Of a stretch of 64,000 bases of DNA, positions 9,204 to 16,673 are shown piece after piece. Both the position numbers and the translations under genes were made by a program. The notes beneath the pieces are model-generated. The model did no database searches. It had not been told where the DNA came from and was given only the letters and a program-made list of their open reading frames with translations. Origin of the DNA: Streptomyces tubercidicus (lineage in GTDB: Bacteria; Actinomycetota; Actinomycetes; Streptomycetales; Streptomycetaceae); NCBI RefSeq assembly GCF_027497495.1, contig NZ_CP114205.1, forward strand, positions 5,394,001 through 5,458,000, read 5' to 3'. Positions within the stretch are counted from its first letter, which is position 1. Every line of letters begins with the position of its first letter.

Positions 9204-9482
9204 CAGACACACCGCGAATGCCCTGATCTTGTTCGGATCGCGATCCACGACCGGGCCCGCCGCGCCCCCGCGCCCCGCCAGGCCGCCACCCACCGTACGG
9301 ACGCCCAACTCGCGGGCATCGAAGCCGCCCTGGCCCGCCGCGGAGCCGCCCTCGCCGCCCGGTGGATGACTGACGCCGGGGGGACGACTGACGCCGGGGG
9401 ACCGCGCGCGCACGCCCTCCCCGCGCCCCCCACTTCACTCCCACGCGCCGATGCCCTGCTCGCCCACCTCCGACTACGCTGA
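9204..9482 (+). pseudogene. Start-less coding-like frame, possible gene remnant
   Basis: This frame is open for 92 codons between a TGA (9201-9203) and a TGA at 9480-9482, with strong G/C third-position bias and a protein-like Ala/Arg/Leu composition in its second half. There is no ATG or GTG in frame until a Met deep inside. It could be the 3' end of a decayed gene. The tail contains a near-perfect direct duplication of GACTGACGCCGGGGG at about 9365-9397. I do not recognise a family. The remainder of the 9096-9554 interval holds the upstream region of glnX and nothing else that I can support. Confidence 0.3.
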
Positions 9483-9554
9483 GTGACGAAGGTTGATCCT
9501 CGTCCCAGCAACCGGCACGCGCTCACCCGCGCCCGCCGAACCGGAGGCCCCACC

Positions 9555-9905
9555 ATGCGCCGACTGAAACACCTCCTCCGCCCCCTCCCCACCACCCCGA
9601 CCAACAACGCCCCCACCTCGCCCAACCCCCCACCGGCCAAAGGCTTCCTCACCATCGGCGGCACGACGTACATCGACCCCCACGGCACCTACCCCCTCAC
9701 CCACCACCTGGACGGCTCCGCCACCCTGATCATCAACGAGACCGACCACTACATCACCGTCGTCACAGAGCGCGACCACGACTACGGCCGCGACCATCAC
9801 GATCCACCGCCAGTCCCGCCCGCGCGCGGGACCCAACGGGACCTCGTCCTCGCCCCCGGCGAGCGCGCAGAGACATGGAGGGGGGACAGCGTGCGGGTGG
9901 GGTGA
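9555..9905 (+). CDS. Small hypothetical protein
   Basis: 116 aa from an ATG with GGAGG six bases upstream. Third positions are almost all C or G, so it is very likely a real gene. It has a basic N-terminus (MRRLKHLLRPLP), a Thr/Pro/Asn-rich linker, then a compact domain with GFLTIGGTTYIDPHGTYPLTHH and a His/Asp-rich stretch. There is no signal peptide or membrane segment. It is convergent with the small membrane gene at 9916, leaving ten bases between stops. I do not recognise the family. Confidence 0.6.
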   Translation: MRRLKHLLRPLPTTPTNNAPTSPNPPPAKGFLTIGGTTYIDPHGTYPLTHHLDGSATLIINETDHYITVVTERDHDYGRDHHDPPPVPPARGTQRDLVLAPGERAETWRGDSVRVG

Positions 9906-9915
9906 GGGGAAGCCG

Positions 9916-10137
9916 TCACCGTTCCCGGCTGGAGATCAGAAGCGCCCGAGTCCAGGCGGCCAGCTGCCGGGTCATCGTCAGCGCGTGGGCACTGCGTGAC
10001 CGCAGGAACGGAAGGATGATCAGGGCCGGTACGGAGGCCAGGGTCACGATGAGCACGGGCAGCAGGGCGAACGCGATGACGAAGACGCGCTGTGCCCAGC
10101 GCGCCTGGGCGAGCAGGCTGTTCAGCCGTGGACGCAT
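9916..10137 (-). CDS. Small membrane protein, possibly a truncated sensor domain
   Basis: 73 aa from the ATG at 10137. A basic start (MRPRLNSLLAQARWAQRV) is followed by one long or two short hydrophobic segments (FVIAFALLPVLIVTLASVPALIILPFL) and a helical, basic tail. This resembles the N-terminal membrane piece of actinobacterial sensor histidine kinases, so it may be a surviving fragment of a longer gene. Upstream it faces the XRE gene across a shared 124-bp region that contains the palindromic operator candidate. Start and function are uncertain. Confidence 0.4.
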   Translation of the reverse strand: MRPRLNSLLAQARWAQRVFVIAFALLPVLIVTLASVPALIILPFLRSRSAHALTMTRQLAAWTRALLISSRER

Positions 10138-10205
10138 GGGGAGACGGGTTCCTTCCGGATTCCTCGATCGGTCGGTGACGCCGTAACTCTCCGGCCGTTC
10201 AGATA

Positions 10206-10230
10206 CGTTGCGAAAGGCGCAACGCGTTGC
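10206..10230. promoter_or_regulatory. Palindromic operator candidate upstream of the XRE gene
   Basis: CGTTGCG (10206-10212) and its exact inverse CGCAACG (10218-10224) flank a 5-bp spacer. The right arm also belongs to a perfect 12-bp palindrome, GCAACGCGTTGC (10219-10230). The result is three alternating copies of one half-site in 25 bp. The block sits 32-56 bp before the GTG of the XRE regulator and also upstream of the divergent small membrane gene, where an autoregulatory operator would be expected. Binding by the neighbouring regulator is inferred. Confidence 0.55.
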
Positions 10231-10261
10231 CAATGCCGAGTCAACACATCAGGGGAGCGTC

Positions 10262-11860
10262 GTGACCACCGTGGCCCGTCATTCCGGGAAGTCGTCGCAG
10301 ATCGAGCGCGGCGAGATAGCCGAAGTTGCGTCGCTCGGCAACGTGTTGAAGGAGCTGTTCAACACCCTGGGCATCAGCCAGAACCAGTACGCCCGCAGGA
10401 TCGGCCTCGACAAGTCCGCGGTCTCCCGCTACCTGAGCGGCGCGCGGCTGCCCACCCAGGAGTTCATCAAGCGACTGGTCTCCGAGGTCGAGGAGGACCG
10501 CGGCGTGCCGCTCCAGCTGGAGGCGAAAGAGGCCGTCCATCAGCAGTGGCTGGCGGCGCTGCGGGTCTGCGATCCGGCGGAGTACGCGCTTGAGTCCCTG
10601 CGGGCGGAGCTGGCCAGGTCGCGGCGGGACACCGAGCGCGCCCGCCGCAATGTCGAGGCACTGCACCAGCTGTTGGAGCAGAAGGAGGCGGAGGCCCGTG
10701 ACGCCGCCGACGACCTGACCCGGCTGCGACTGGACTGGAGCGCCGAGCGTGCCACCGTCTCACGCGAGCAGATCGAGCTGCGCAGGGAACGTGAGTCCCT
10801 CTCCTCCTCGCGGGAAGCGCTGCTGCGGGAGATCGAGCGTCTGAAGGAGGACGTTCGGGAGGCCGAGCGAATGCGTGCCGAAGCCGTGCAGCACAGTTCC
10901 GATCTGCGGGAGCGGGTGCTGTGCCTGGAGAAGGAGCTGTCGGAGAGCCGGCCCGCCGGGGCGGCCGGGGAGATTCCACTGGAAGCCCTCAAAGGTCAGC
11001 TGTTGCGGATGTGGGAGGAAGAGAACTTCCCGGAGGCCACAAGAGATCTCACGGAGGCTGCCTGGGCGCGGTCGCTCGACGAGGTCGTCGAGATCATGAA
11101 GTGGCTGCTGGAGAACGGGGGCGAGGAGAAGCTGAATGTGTTCGCGGCCGACGTCTGCCGCCTTCGCCCGGTCGAGGATGTCATCCGGTTCGTTCCCCAG
11201 CTGGATGGACTTTATCGGGGCCTTAACATCGATGCGTGGGTGGTGGCCGCCGCTTCGCGCATGACCGAGCGCAATGCTGATCGCTTCTATGAGGAATTGA
11301 AGAAGATCGATGGTCCCGCTGCTCGGCTCGGCGACCGACTGTTGGCCGCGGCGGTGCGTCAGGTCACCGGTGTGTCGGAGGCAATTGCCCTACTGACAAA
11401 AGCCACCACAGGCGTGAACCCGCCCTTGCGTCTCGGCGCGACGGTGCGCGCGGTGGCGGCACACTTGAGCCGGGACCCGGGCTTCCCCTTCGCCGTCGCC
11501 GTGCGGATGGACGAGGTGGGAGTGCCGCTTATGGCGAGGGGCATCCTCCAAGAGCTGTATCTGTATAGATGGCGGCACTCCCGCTCCGGCTTGTCGGCAT
11601 TTCATGTGGGCGTCCAACTACTTGACGCCCACACCTGTGGAGCCTTGTTCGTGCTTGTGGCCGAGGCGGGCAGTCGAATAGCCGGTAGGTTTGCCGAGAG
11701 CTTGCATCGCGGCGGAGGCGACGATCTCCGGCTGCTCGACCAGTTCCTGGATGAGCTGGAGTCGCGCAAGGCCCTGGATCTTCTCCTTGCCGATGACCCT
11801 TCGGGCGAGAGCGTCACCAGCACGGAACTGCGCCGATACGTCCGCCGACGACACCACTGA
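10262..11860 (+). CDS. XRE-family helix-turn-helix protein with long coiled coil
   Basis: 532 aa. Residues about 25-75 form a Cro/C1-type helix-turn-helix (SQNQYARRIGLDKSAVSRYLSG). Residues about 105-235 are a heptad-rich coiled coil, and the C-terminal 300 residues are an all-helical domain I do not recognise. The GTG at 10262 has AGGGGAG four bases upstream. Codon use in the second half is less G/C-biased than in neighbouring genes (many T- and A-ending codons), suggesting horizontal origin or weak expression. It ends 17 bp from the convergent csnK stop. A regulator or sensor is likely, but signal and targets are unknown. Confidence 0.85.
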   Translation: MTTVARHSGKSSQIERGEIAEVASLGNVLKELFNTLGISQNQYARRIGLDKSAVSRYLSGARLPTQEFIKRLVSEVEEDRGVPLQLEAKEAVHQQWLAALRVCDPAEYALESLRAELARSRRDTERARRNVEALHQLLEQKEAEARDAADDLTRLRLDWSAERATVSREQIELRRERESLSSSREALLREIERLKEDVREAERMRAEAVQHSSDLRERVLCLEKELSESRPAGAAGEIPLEALKGQLLRMWEEENFPEATRDLTEAAWARSLDEVVEIMKWLLENGGEEKLNVFAADVCRLRPVEDVIRFVPQLDGLYRGLNIDAWVVAAASRMTERNADRFYEELKKIDGPAARLGDRLLAAAVRQVTGVSEAIALLTKATTGVNPPLRLGATVRAVAAHLSRDPGFPFAVAVRMDEVGVPLMARGILQELYLYRWRHSRSGLSAFHVGVQLLDAHTCGALFVLVAEAGSRIAGRFAESLHRGGGDDLRLLDQFLDELESRKALDLLLADDPSGESVTSTELRRYVRRRHH

Positions 11861-11877
11861 CCAGTCGGCCCGTCCCC

Positions 11878-12858
11878 CTACCCCCACCACCCCCGAACCC
11901 GCTCATAAGCCCCCGCCTCCGCCCCCGCTCGGTCCAACGCATCAAGGGCCGCGCCCAGGACCGGTGGGGCGGTGACCACCTGGGGGACTGCCTTGGGGGC
12001 GTGTTCTGCGAGGAGTTGGGTGAGGTGATCGTGGAGGAGGGGGGCGCGGGCGGTCAGGACGCCGCCGCCGAGGAGGACGGGGGTGGGGGTGGTGAGGAGG
12101 TTGAGGCGTTTCAGGGTGAGGTGGGCCAGGAGGGCGATTTCTTCTGCCTGGCGGGTGATGAGGGTGCGGGCGATCTCGTCGCCGGAGGCGGCGACCGTGA
12201 AGAGGAGTGGGGGGAGTTCGTGACGGCGGTGGGTGGGGAGGTGGTGCAGATGGAGCGCTTCGATCAGTTCGCGCATGGTGGTCAGGCCGAAGTGGGCGGG
12301 CAGGGCGCGGGACAGTTCGGTGGGTGCGCCGCGGCCGTCCTCGGCGCGGGCCGCGTGCCACAGTGCCTCCTCGGCGAGGTGCGCACCGCCGCCCCAGTCA
12401 CCGGAGATCCGGCCGATGGCAGGGAAGCGCGCGGTGGCGCCGTCGGGCCCGAGGCCGACGCAGTTGATGCCGGCCCCGCAGACCACGGCGACGCCCACCG
12501 GCTCGCCGTGGTCCGGCAGTCCGGCCCGCAGCAGGGCGAAGGTGTCATTGCGGACGGACACCGTGCGCGCCCACCCCCGGTCCGCGATCCCGGCGGTCAG
12601 CCGCGCCTCCTCGACGGGGAGGTCGGCGTTGGCGAGGAAGGCGGAGAGATGGTCGACGGGGGCGGCCCGTCCGGCCTGCGCCAGGACCGTGCGCACCAGC
12701 GGAGCCAGCACGTCGACCGCCCGTTCGGTGCCCACCGTCGGCGGCCGGAAGCCGCCGCCCCGGGCCGTCGCGAGCACGCTGCCGTCCGTGGCCACCAGCG
12801 CCACATCGGTCTTGCTGTTGCCCGCGTCGACGGCGAGTGCCGTGCCGGTCAGGCCCAT
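11878..12858 (-). CDS. csnK: Sugar kinase of the BadF/BadG (N-acetylglucosamine kinase) family
   Basis: 326 aa. The ASKHA-fold phosphate-1 motif is at the start (VDAGNSKTDVALVATDG), with CGAGINCVGLGPDG and a late GGGVL adenosine-region motif. The ATG at 12858 overlaps the end of the GH4 gene by 10 bp, so the two are co-translated. From memory this pair matches csnH-csnK of the S. coelicolor csnR-csnEFGHK chitosan-oligosaccharide operon, where the kinase phosphorylates imported glucosamine sugars. The transporter genes of that operon are missing here. Family is certain; the csn name rests on recalled synteny. Confidence 0.82.
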   Translation of the reverse strand: MGLTGTALAVDAGNSKTDVALVATDGSVLATARGGGFRPPTVGTERAVDVLAPLVRTVLAQAGRAAPVDHLSAFLANADLPVEEARLTAGIADRGWARTVSVRNDTFALLRAGLPDHGEPVGVAVVCGAGINCVGLGPDGATARFPAIGRISGDWGGGAHLAEEALWHAARAEDGRGAPTELSRALPAHFGLTTMRELIEALHLHHLPTHRRHELPPLLFTVAASGDEIARTLITRQAEEIALLAHLTLKRLNLLTTPTPVLLGGGVLTARAPLLHDHLTQLLAEHAPKAVPQVVTAPPVLGAALDALDRAGAEAGAYERVRGWWG

Positions 12859-14204
12859 GTCAGATGCTCCCGGTTGTGCGCGATCAGCTCGTCGGTGAGC
12901 CGTTCCGCGTGGTCGAGCTGGCTGATGAGGGGGTGGGCGAGGAGGGCGGAGAAGACGGCCCGGCGTCCCTCGGCCCGGCCGCCGGTTTTCCGGCCGTTGC
13001 TGCCCAGCAGGGCCGCATCGAGGGCGAGTTGTTCGTAGGCGGTGACATGGGCGATCAGTCCGGCGTAATGGGGTTCGAGGGGGCGTACGGGGAGCGGCGC
13101 GGCGCCCGTCGCGTCCACGGTTGCGGGGACCTCGATCACCGCGTCGTCGGGGAGGAAGGGGAGGGTGCCGTTGTTGCGGGTGTTGACGATCTGGGTGTCG
13201 CCGGTGTCGCCCAGCAGCGAGGAGGTCAGCGCCACGGCGGCCTCCGAGTAGTAGGCGCCGCCGCGCCGGGAGAGCAGTTCCGGCTTCTCGTCGAGCGCCG
13301 GATCGCCGTACAGGGTGAGCAGCTGCCGCTCGATGGCGGCGACCTCCGCGGCGCGGGAGGGCTGGTCGCGCAACTCCCGTACGACCGCGTCGTGTTGGTA
13401 GTAGTAGCGCAGATAGTAGGAGGGGATGGCGCCGAGGTGGTCGAGGAGGGTGCGGGGCATGCGCAGCCTGTCGGCGAGGGCGTCGCCGTGTGCCGTCAGC
13501 AGCTCGGGGAGGACGTCCTGGCCGGCGACGCGTACGGACCGCTCCCAGGTGAGGTGGTTGAGGCCGATGTGTTCCAGCTCGACCTGGCCGGGGTCGACGT
13601 CCAGCAGGGCGGCGAAGGTGCGCTGGAAGCCGATGGCGACGTTGCACAGTCCGACGGCCCGGTGGCCGTGGTGGAGCAGCGCCCGGGTGACGATGCCGAC
13701 GGGGTTGGTGAAGTCGACGATCCAGGCCGCGGGGTTGCGGCGGCGGACCCGTTCGGCGATGTCGAGGACGACGGGGACGGTGCGCAGCGCCTTGGCGAGC
13801 CCGCCGGCGCCAGTGGTCTCCTGGCCGACGCAGCCGCACTCCAGCGGCCAGGTCTCGTCCTGGTGGCGGGCGGCCTGGCCGCCGATGCGCAGTTGCAGCA
13901 GGACGGCCTGGGCGCCGTCGATACCGGCGTCCAGGTCGCCGGTCCAGGAGATCCGGCCCGGATGCCCCTGCTTGGCGAAGATACGCCGGGCCAGCGCGCC
14001 CACCAGCTCAAGCCGCTCGGTGTCCGGGTCGATGAGGACGAGTTCCGCCAGCGGCAGCTGGTCACGCAACCGCGCGAAGCCGTCGATGAGTTCGGGGGTA
14101 TAGGTGGATCCGCCGCCGACCACGGCGAGCTTGATCCGGGGGTGCGGGGTGCGTACCTGGGGAGAAGGCATTTCCTGAGAAGGCATTTCCTGGGGAGGCG
14201 TCAT
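12849..14204 (-). CDS. csnH: GH4-family NAD-dependent glycosidase
   Basis: 451 aa, the usual GH4 length. It has a Rossmann NAD motif (VVGGGSTYTPELIDGF), the metal-binding Cys-Asn motif GLCNVAIG and the metal-binding His in GLNHLTW. GH4 enzymes cleave glycosides, often phosphorylated, by a redox mechanism with NAD and Mn2+. The N-terminus contains an imperfect tandem repeat of QEMPS encoded by a 15-bp repeat. The ATG at 14204 directly follows the stop of a permease remnant, as expected for a sugar-uptake operon whose upstream part has been deleted. Glucosamine-oligosaccharide specificity is inferred from csn synteny. Confidence 0.85.
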   Translation of the reverse strand: MTPPQEMPSQEMPSPQVRTPHPRIKLAVVGGGSTYTPELIDGFARLRDQLPLAELVLIDPDTERLELVGALARRIFAKQGHPGRISWTGDLDAGIDGAQAVLLQLRIGGQAARHQDETWPLECGCVGQETTGAGGLAKALRTVPVVLDIAERVRRRNPAAWIVDFTNPVGIVTRALLHHGHRAVGLCNVAIGFQRTFAALLDVDPGQVELEHIGLNHLTWERSVRVAGQDVLPELLTAHGDALADRLRMPRTLLDHLGAIPSYYLRYYYQHDAVVRELRDQPSRAAEVAAIERQLLTLYGDPALDEKPELLSRRGGAYYSEAAVALTSSLLGDTGDTQIVNTRNNGTLPFLPDDAVIEVPATVDATGAAPLPVRPLEPHYAGLIAHVTAYEQLALDAALLGSNGRKTGGRAEGRRAVFSALLAHPLISQLDHAERLTDELIAHNREHLTWA

Positions 14205-14209
14205 ACAGA

Positions 14210-14257
14210 TCAGCCCTTCACTCCGGTGAGCGTGGCGCCTTCGGCGAAGGCTTCGGA
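14210..14257 (-). pseudogene. C-terminal remnant of a sugar ABC transporter permease
   Basis: Reading into the stop at 14210-14212, the last 15 codons give SEAFAEGATLTGVKG. This is the characteristic ending of MalG-type carbohydrate permeases, with FAEG...TGVKG at the C-terminus. Upstream the frame loses all similarity and becomes Arg-rich. The stop is five bases before the ATG of the GH4 gene, the spacing normal between a permease and its operon partner. I infer that the permease (csnG) and probably the rest of the transporter were deleted. Confidence 0.65.
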
Positions 14258-14282
14258 ACGAGCTGTGCGGCGCCGGCCGGCG

Positions 14283-14351
14283 TCACGAAGACTCAGCGGT
14301 GCAGAACCCCCGCGCCTCGGGACGCCGGATGCGTCTCCGTACGAGCGGCAT
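14283..14351 (-). CDS. 22-codon small ORF with strong ribosome site
   Basis: ATG at 14351 is preceded by a perfect AAGGAG six bases upstream. The peptide is basic (MPLVRRRIRRPEARGFC...) and ends at 14283, just upstream of the permease tail. It may be the 5' end of the deleted permease gene now joined out of frame to its own tail, or a leader peptide. The rest of 14213-14552, the gap before the efflux gene, shows no gene I can support. Confidence 0.3.
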   Translation of the reverse strand: MPLVRRRIRRPEARGFCTAESS

Positions 14352-14552
14352 GGCGGACTCCTTCATAGTGGCGGAAGCCGCGAGGTGTCGCGGGTTCTCC
14401 TGCGCAGTCGGCGGTTGTGGGCCCGGGGCGATGGTGGGGGCCGGTACGGCCCGCCGTTGTCCTCGGTAGCCCGGCCGATCAGGTCTTGGACGCGGGGGTC
14501 CTTCCCCTCCAGGTGTTCTGCACCGCGCGCATCTGCAGCGCCTGTACGGACA

Positions 14553-16058
14553 TCAGTGGTGCCCGCCGCGGCCGGATTCGGGCAAGCCCTTCCAGGCCAG
14601 AACGCCCAACAAGGCGAGGACGACGGCGGCGCTCGCGGTCGCCACCGCGAAGCCGGTGTCGAAGGCGCGCTCGGCAGCGCCCCGCAGCGCGTCGCCGACC
14701 CGTCCCCCGGCCCGTGCGGCCACTTCGGTCGCGGCACCGAGCGAGCCGCGTGCGGTGTTCCACTGCTGCGCCGAGGCGCCGGGCACCGGGGCGAAGTCGG
14801 AGCGGTAGACCAGCGACAGCACGGTTCCCAGGACGGCGACGCCGAGCCCCGCCCCGAGAGAGAAGGCGGTTTCCTGGACCGCTCCGGCCTCTCCCGCCCG
14901 CTCGGGTGCCGCCGCGCCCAGAATCGCATCCGAGCCCAGTGTCATGACCGTTCCGGAACCGAGCCCCGCGGCCACCAGTGCGACGTAGTTCGCGGCGCCG
15001 AACAGCGTGCACGCGGCCAGTGCCAGCGCGCACAGCACCAGGCCGCCGGAGAGGCCCCGCCGGTGTCCCCACCGCGCGGCGAAGCGCGGCGCCCCGGCCG
15101 CGCCGGCGGCGTTGGCCAGCGCCAGCGGCACCAGAGCCAGACCGGCGCCCAGCGGCGAATATCCTCCGAGGAGTTGGAAGCGCTGGGTGAGCAGGAAGAG
15201 CAGTGCGGTGTACGCGCCGTAGCACCCCAGGATGCACAGGGCGGAGAGGGAGAAGCGGCGGTCGGCGAACTGTGCGATGTCCAGCAGCGGGTGGCGGATA
15301 CGACGCTGCCGGACGACGAAGCCGATCAGGAGCGTCATGCCGAGGAGCCCGGTGGCCCAGACCACCGGCCGGGAGCCGTCGCGCTCGCCCAGCTGCTGGA
15401 AGGCGTACACGACGGTGCCGAGCCCCACGGCCGACAGCCCGGCGCTGACCGCGTCCCACCGGTCATGCCGTGCGTGGCGGGACTCGGGCACCAGCAGGGC
15501 GCAGCCGACCACGGCGAGCACCACGATCGGCACATTGACCAGGAACACCGCACCCCACCAGAAGTGCTCGATCAGCAGCCCGCCCAGGAGCGGCCCCACG
15601 GACACTCCCACGCTGTTCGCCGCGGTCCACAGACCGATCGCCACCGACCGTTCCCGGTCGTCGGGGAACACGGCCCTGATGAGGGCGGGCGTGCTCGCCA
15701 TGAGCATCGCTCCGCCGACCCCGAGTACCGCCCGAGCGGCGATCAACTGCCCCGGGGTGACCGACAGGGCCGCACCCGCCGACGCGAGCCCGAACACCAC
15801 GAATCCGGCCGTCAGCATCCGCTTGCGCCCGAACCGGTCCCCGAGCGTCCCGAAGGCGATCAGCCCGGCGGCCACGGTGAGCGCATAGCTGTCGACGATC
15901 CAGAGGAGCGCGGATCCGCTCGGCAAGAGCTCCCGGCTGATCGTCGGCACCGCCACATGCAGCACCGTCAGGTCCATCCCGACCATGAGCAGGCCGGCGC
16001 ACAACACGCCCAGCACCGCCCATCGGTGAGGGGTCTTCTGTTCTGTCTCCGTCAGCAC
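14553..16058 (-). CDS. MFS drug-efflux transporter, DHA2 (14-TMS) family
   Basis: 501 aa with about 14 hydrophobic segments. Motif A appears as GTLGDRFGRKRML after the second helix, and antiporter motif C as GVSVGPLLGGLL in helix five. The DHA2 TM1 motif (MDLTVLHVAVPTI) is present. Such proteins export drugs or metabolites by proton antiport. The GTG at 16058 (VLTETEQKTPHRWAV) is the likeliest start, though its ribosome site is weak. It is transcribed divergently from an HxlR regulator about 100 bp away, which probably controls it. It occupies the position where csn transporter genes would be expected. Confidence 0.9.
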   Translation of the reverse strand: MLTETEQKTPHRWAVLGVLCAGLLMVGMDLTVLHVAVPTISRELLPSGSALLWIVDSYALTVAAGLIAFGTLGDRFGRKRMLTAGFVVFGLASAGAALSVTPGQLIAARAVLGVGGAMLMASTPALIRAVFPDDRERSVAIGLWTAANSVGVSVGPLLGGLLIEHFWWGAVFLVNVPIVVLAVVGCALLVPESRHARHDRWDAVSAGLSAVGLGTVVYAFQQLGERDGSRPVVWATGLLGMTLLIGFVVRQRRIRHPLLDIAQFADRRFSLSALCILGCYGAYTALLFLLTQRFQLLGGYSPLGAGLALVPLALANAAGAAGAPRFAARWGHRRGLSGGLVLCALALAACTLFGAANYVALVAAGLGSGTVMTLGSDAILGAAAPERAGEAGAVQETAFSLGAGLGVAVLGTVLSLVYRSDFAPVPGASAQQWNTARGSLGAATEVAARAGGRVGDALRGAAERAFDTGFAVATASAAVVLALLGVLAWKGLPESGRGGHH

Positions 16059-16160
16059 TCCGCTACTGTGTGCGGCGCTCAACTCCTGCCACAAGTACGG
16101 TCTTTGATGTGCCTCGGTACCCCTCCGGCCGCATAGTTCCCGTCGGTATACCTGGCTACA
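16059..16160. promoter_or_regulatory. Divergent promoter region between efflux gene and hxlR-type regulator
   Basis: About 100 bp separate the two start codons. The region contains the perfect palindrome GGTATACC (16145-16152) and a TACAGT -10-like hexamer (16157-16162) immediately before the regulator start. The regulator therefore has little or no leader. HxlR proteins usually bind such shared regions and repress the divergent gene; here that is inference. Confidence 0.4.
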
Positions 16161-16568
16161 GTGATCATCATGAGGCGGGTGCGCGAGCAGGTCGACATGA
16201 TGGCCGAGTGGTGCAACACCGAGGTGGTGCTCTCGGTCGTGGGCGGGAAATGGAAGCTGCTGATCGTCAAGTACCTCCTGTTGGGCACGCACCGATTCGG
16301 CGAACTCAAACAGGCCATGCCCACCGTCACCCAGCGGATGCTGACCCGGCAGCTGCGGGAGCTGGAGGGCGACGGTCTCGTCTCGCGCACGGTCTACCCG
16401 GAGGTGCCGCCGAGAGTGGAGTACGCGCTCACCGAGGCCGGGGAGAGTCTGCGGGACATCATCGGTCAGCTCGACGCCTGGGGCAGCTGGTACCGCCATC
16501 ACCGGAAGGCCGAGGTGCGGGACGAGGATCAGGCGGGGGACGAGGACCGGGCGACGACCGAAACCTGA
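16161..16568 (+). CDS. HxlR-family winged-helix transcriptional regulator
   Basis: 135 aa. The HxlR signature CNTEVVLSVVGGKWKLLIVKYLL is followed by the recognition region RFGELKQAMPTVTQRMLTRQLRELEGDGLVSR and the wing YPEVPPRVEYALTEAG. The single N-terminal Cys in WCNTE is the residue that senses oxidants or electrophiles in some members. Start is GTG 16161; an in-frame ATG at 16170 is an alternative and gives only three fewer residues. It is divergent to the DHA2 efflux gene, its likely target. Confidence 0.9.
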   Translation: MIIMRRVREQVDMMAEWCNTEVVLSVVGGKWKLLIVKYLLLGTHRFGELKQAMPTVTQRMLTRQLRELEGDGLVSRTVYPEVPPRVEYALTEAGESLRDIIGQLDAWGSWYRHHRKAEVRDEDQAGDEDRATTET

Positions 16569-16603
16569 GCCTCAGCCGGCCGGTCGGCGCAGCGAGACGA
16601 GAA

Positions 16604-16634
16604 GGGGCGCACCGACCACACGTCGGTGCGCCCC
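16604..16634. terminator. Bidirectional hairpin terminator
   Basis: A perfect 13-bp inverted repeat (GGGGCGCACCGAC and its inverse) around a CACAC loop lies between the convergent hxlR-type and mscS genes. Confidence 0.85.
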
Positions 16635-16673
16635 GCCCCGTCGTTTCGCGGGAGCCGTCAGGCCGTCCCCCGC

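Noticed and set aside
12837..16136. About 1100-codon plus-strand frame opposite csnH and the efflux gene
   Set aside because: Antisense shadow. Both minus-strand genes have family motifs and proper starts.
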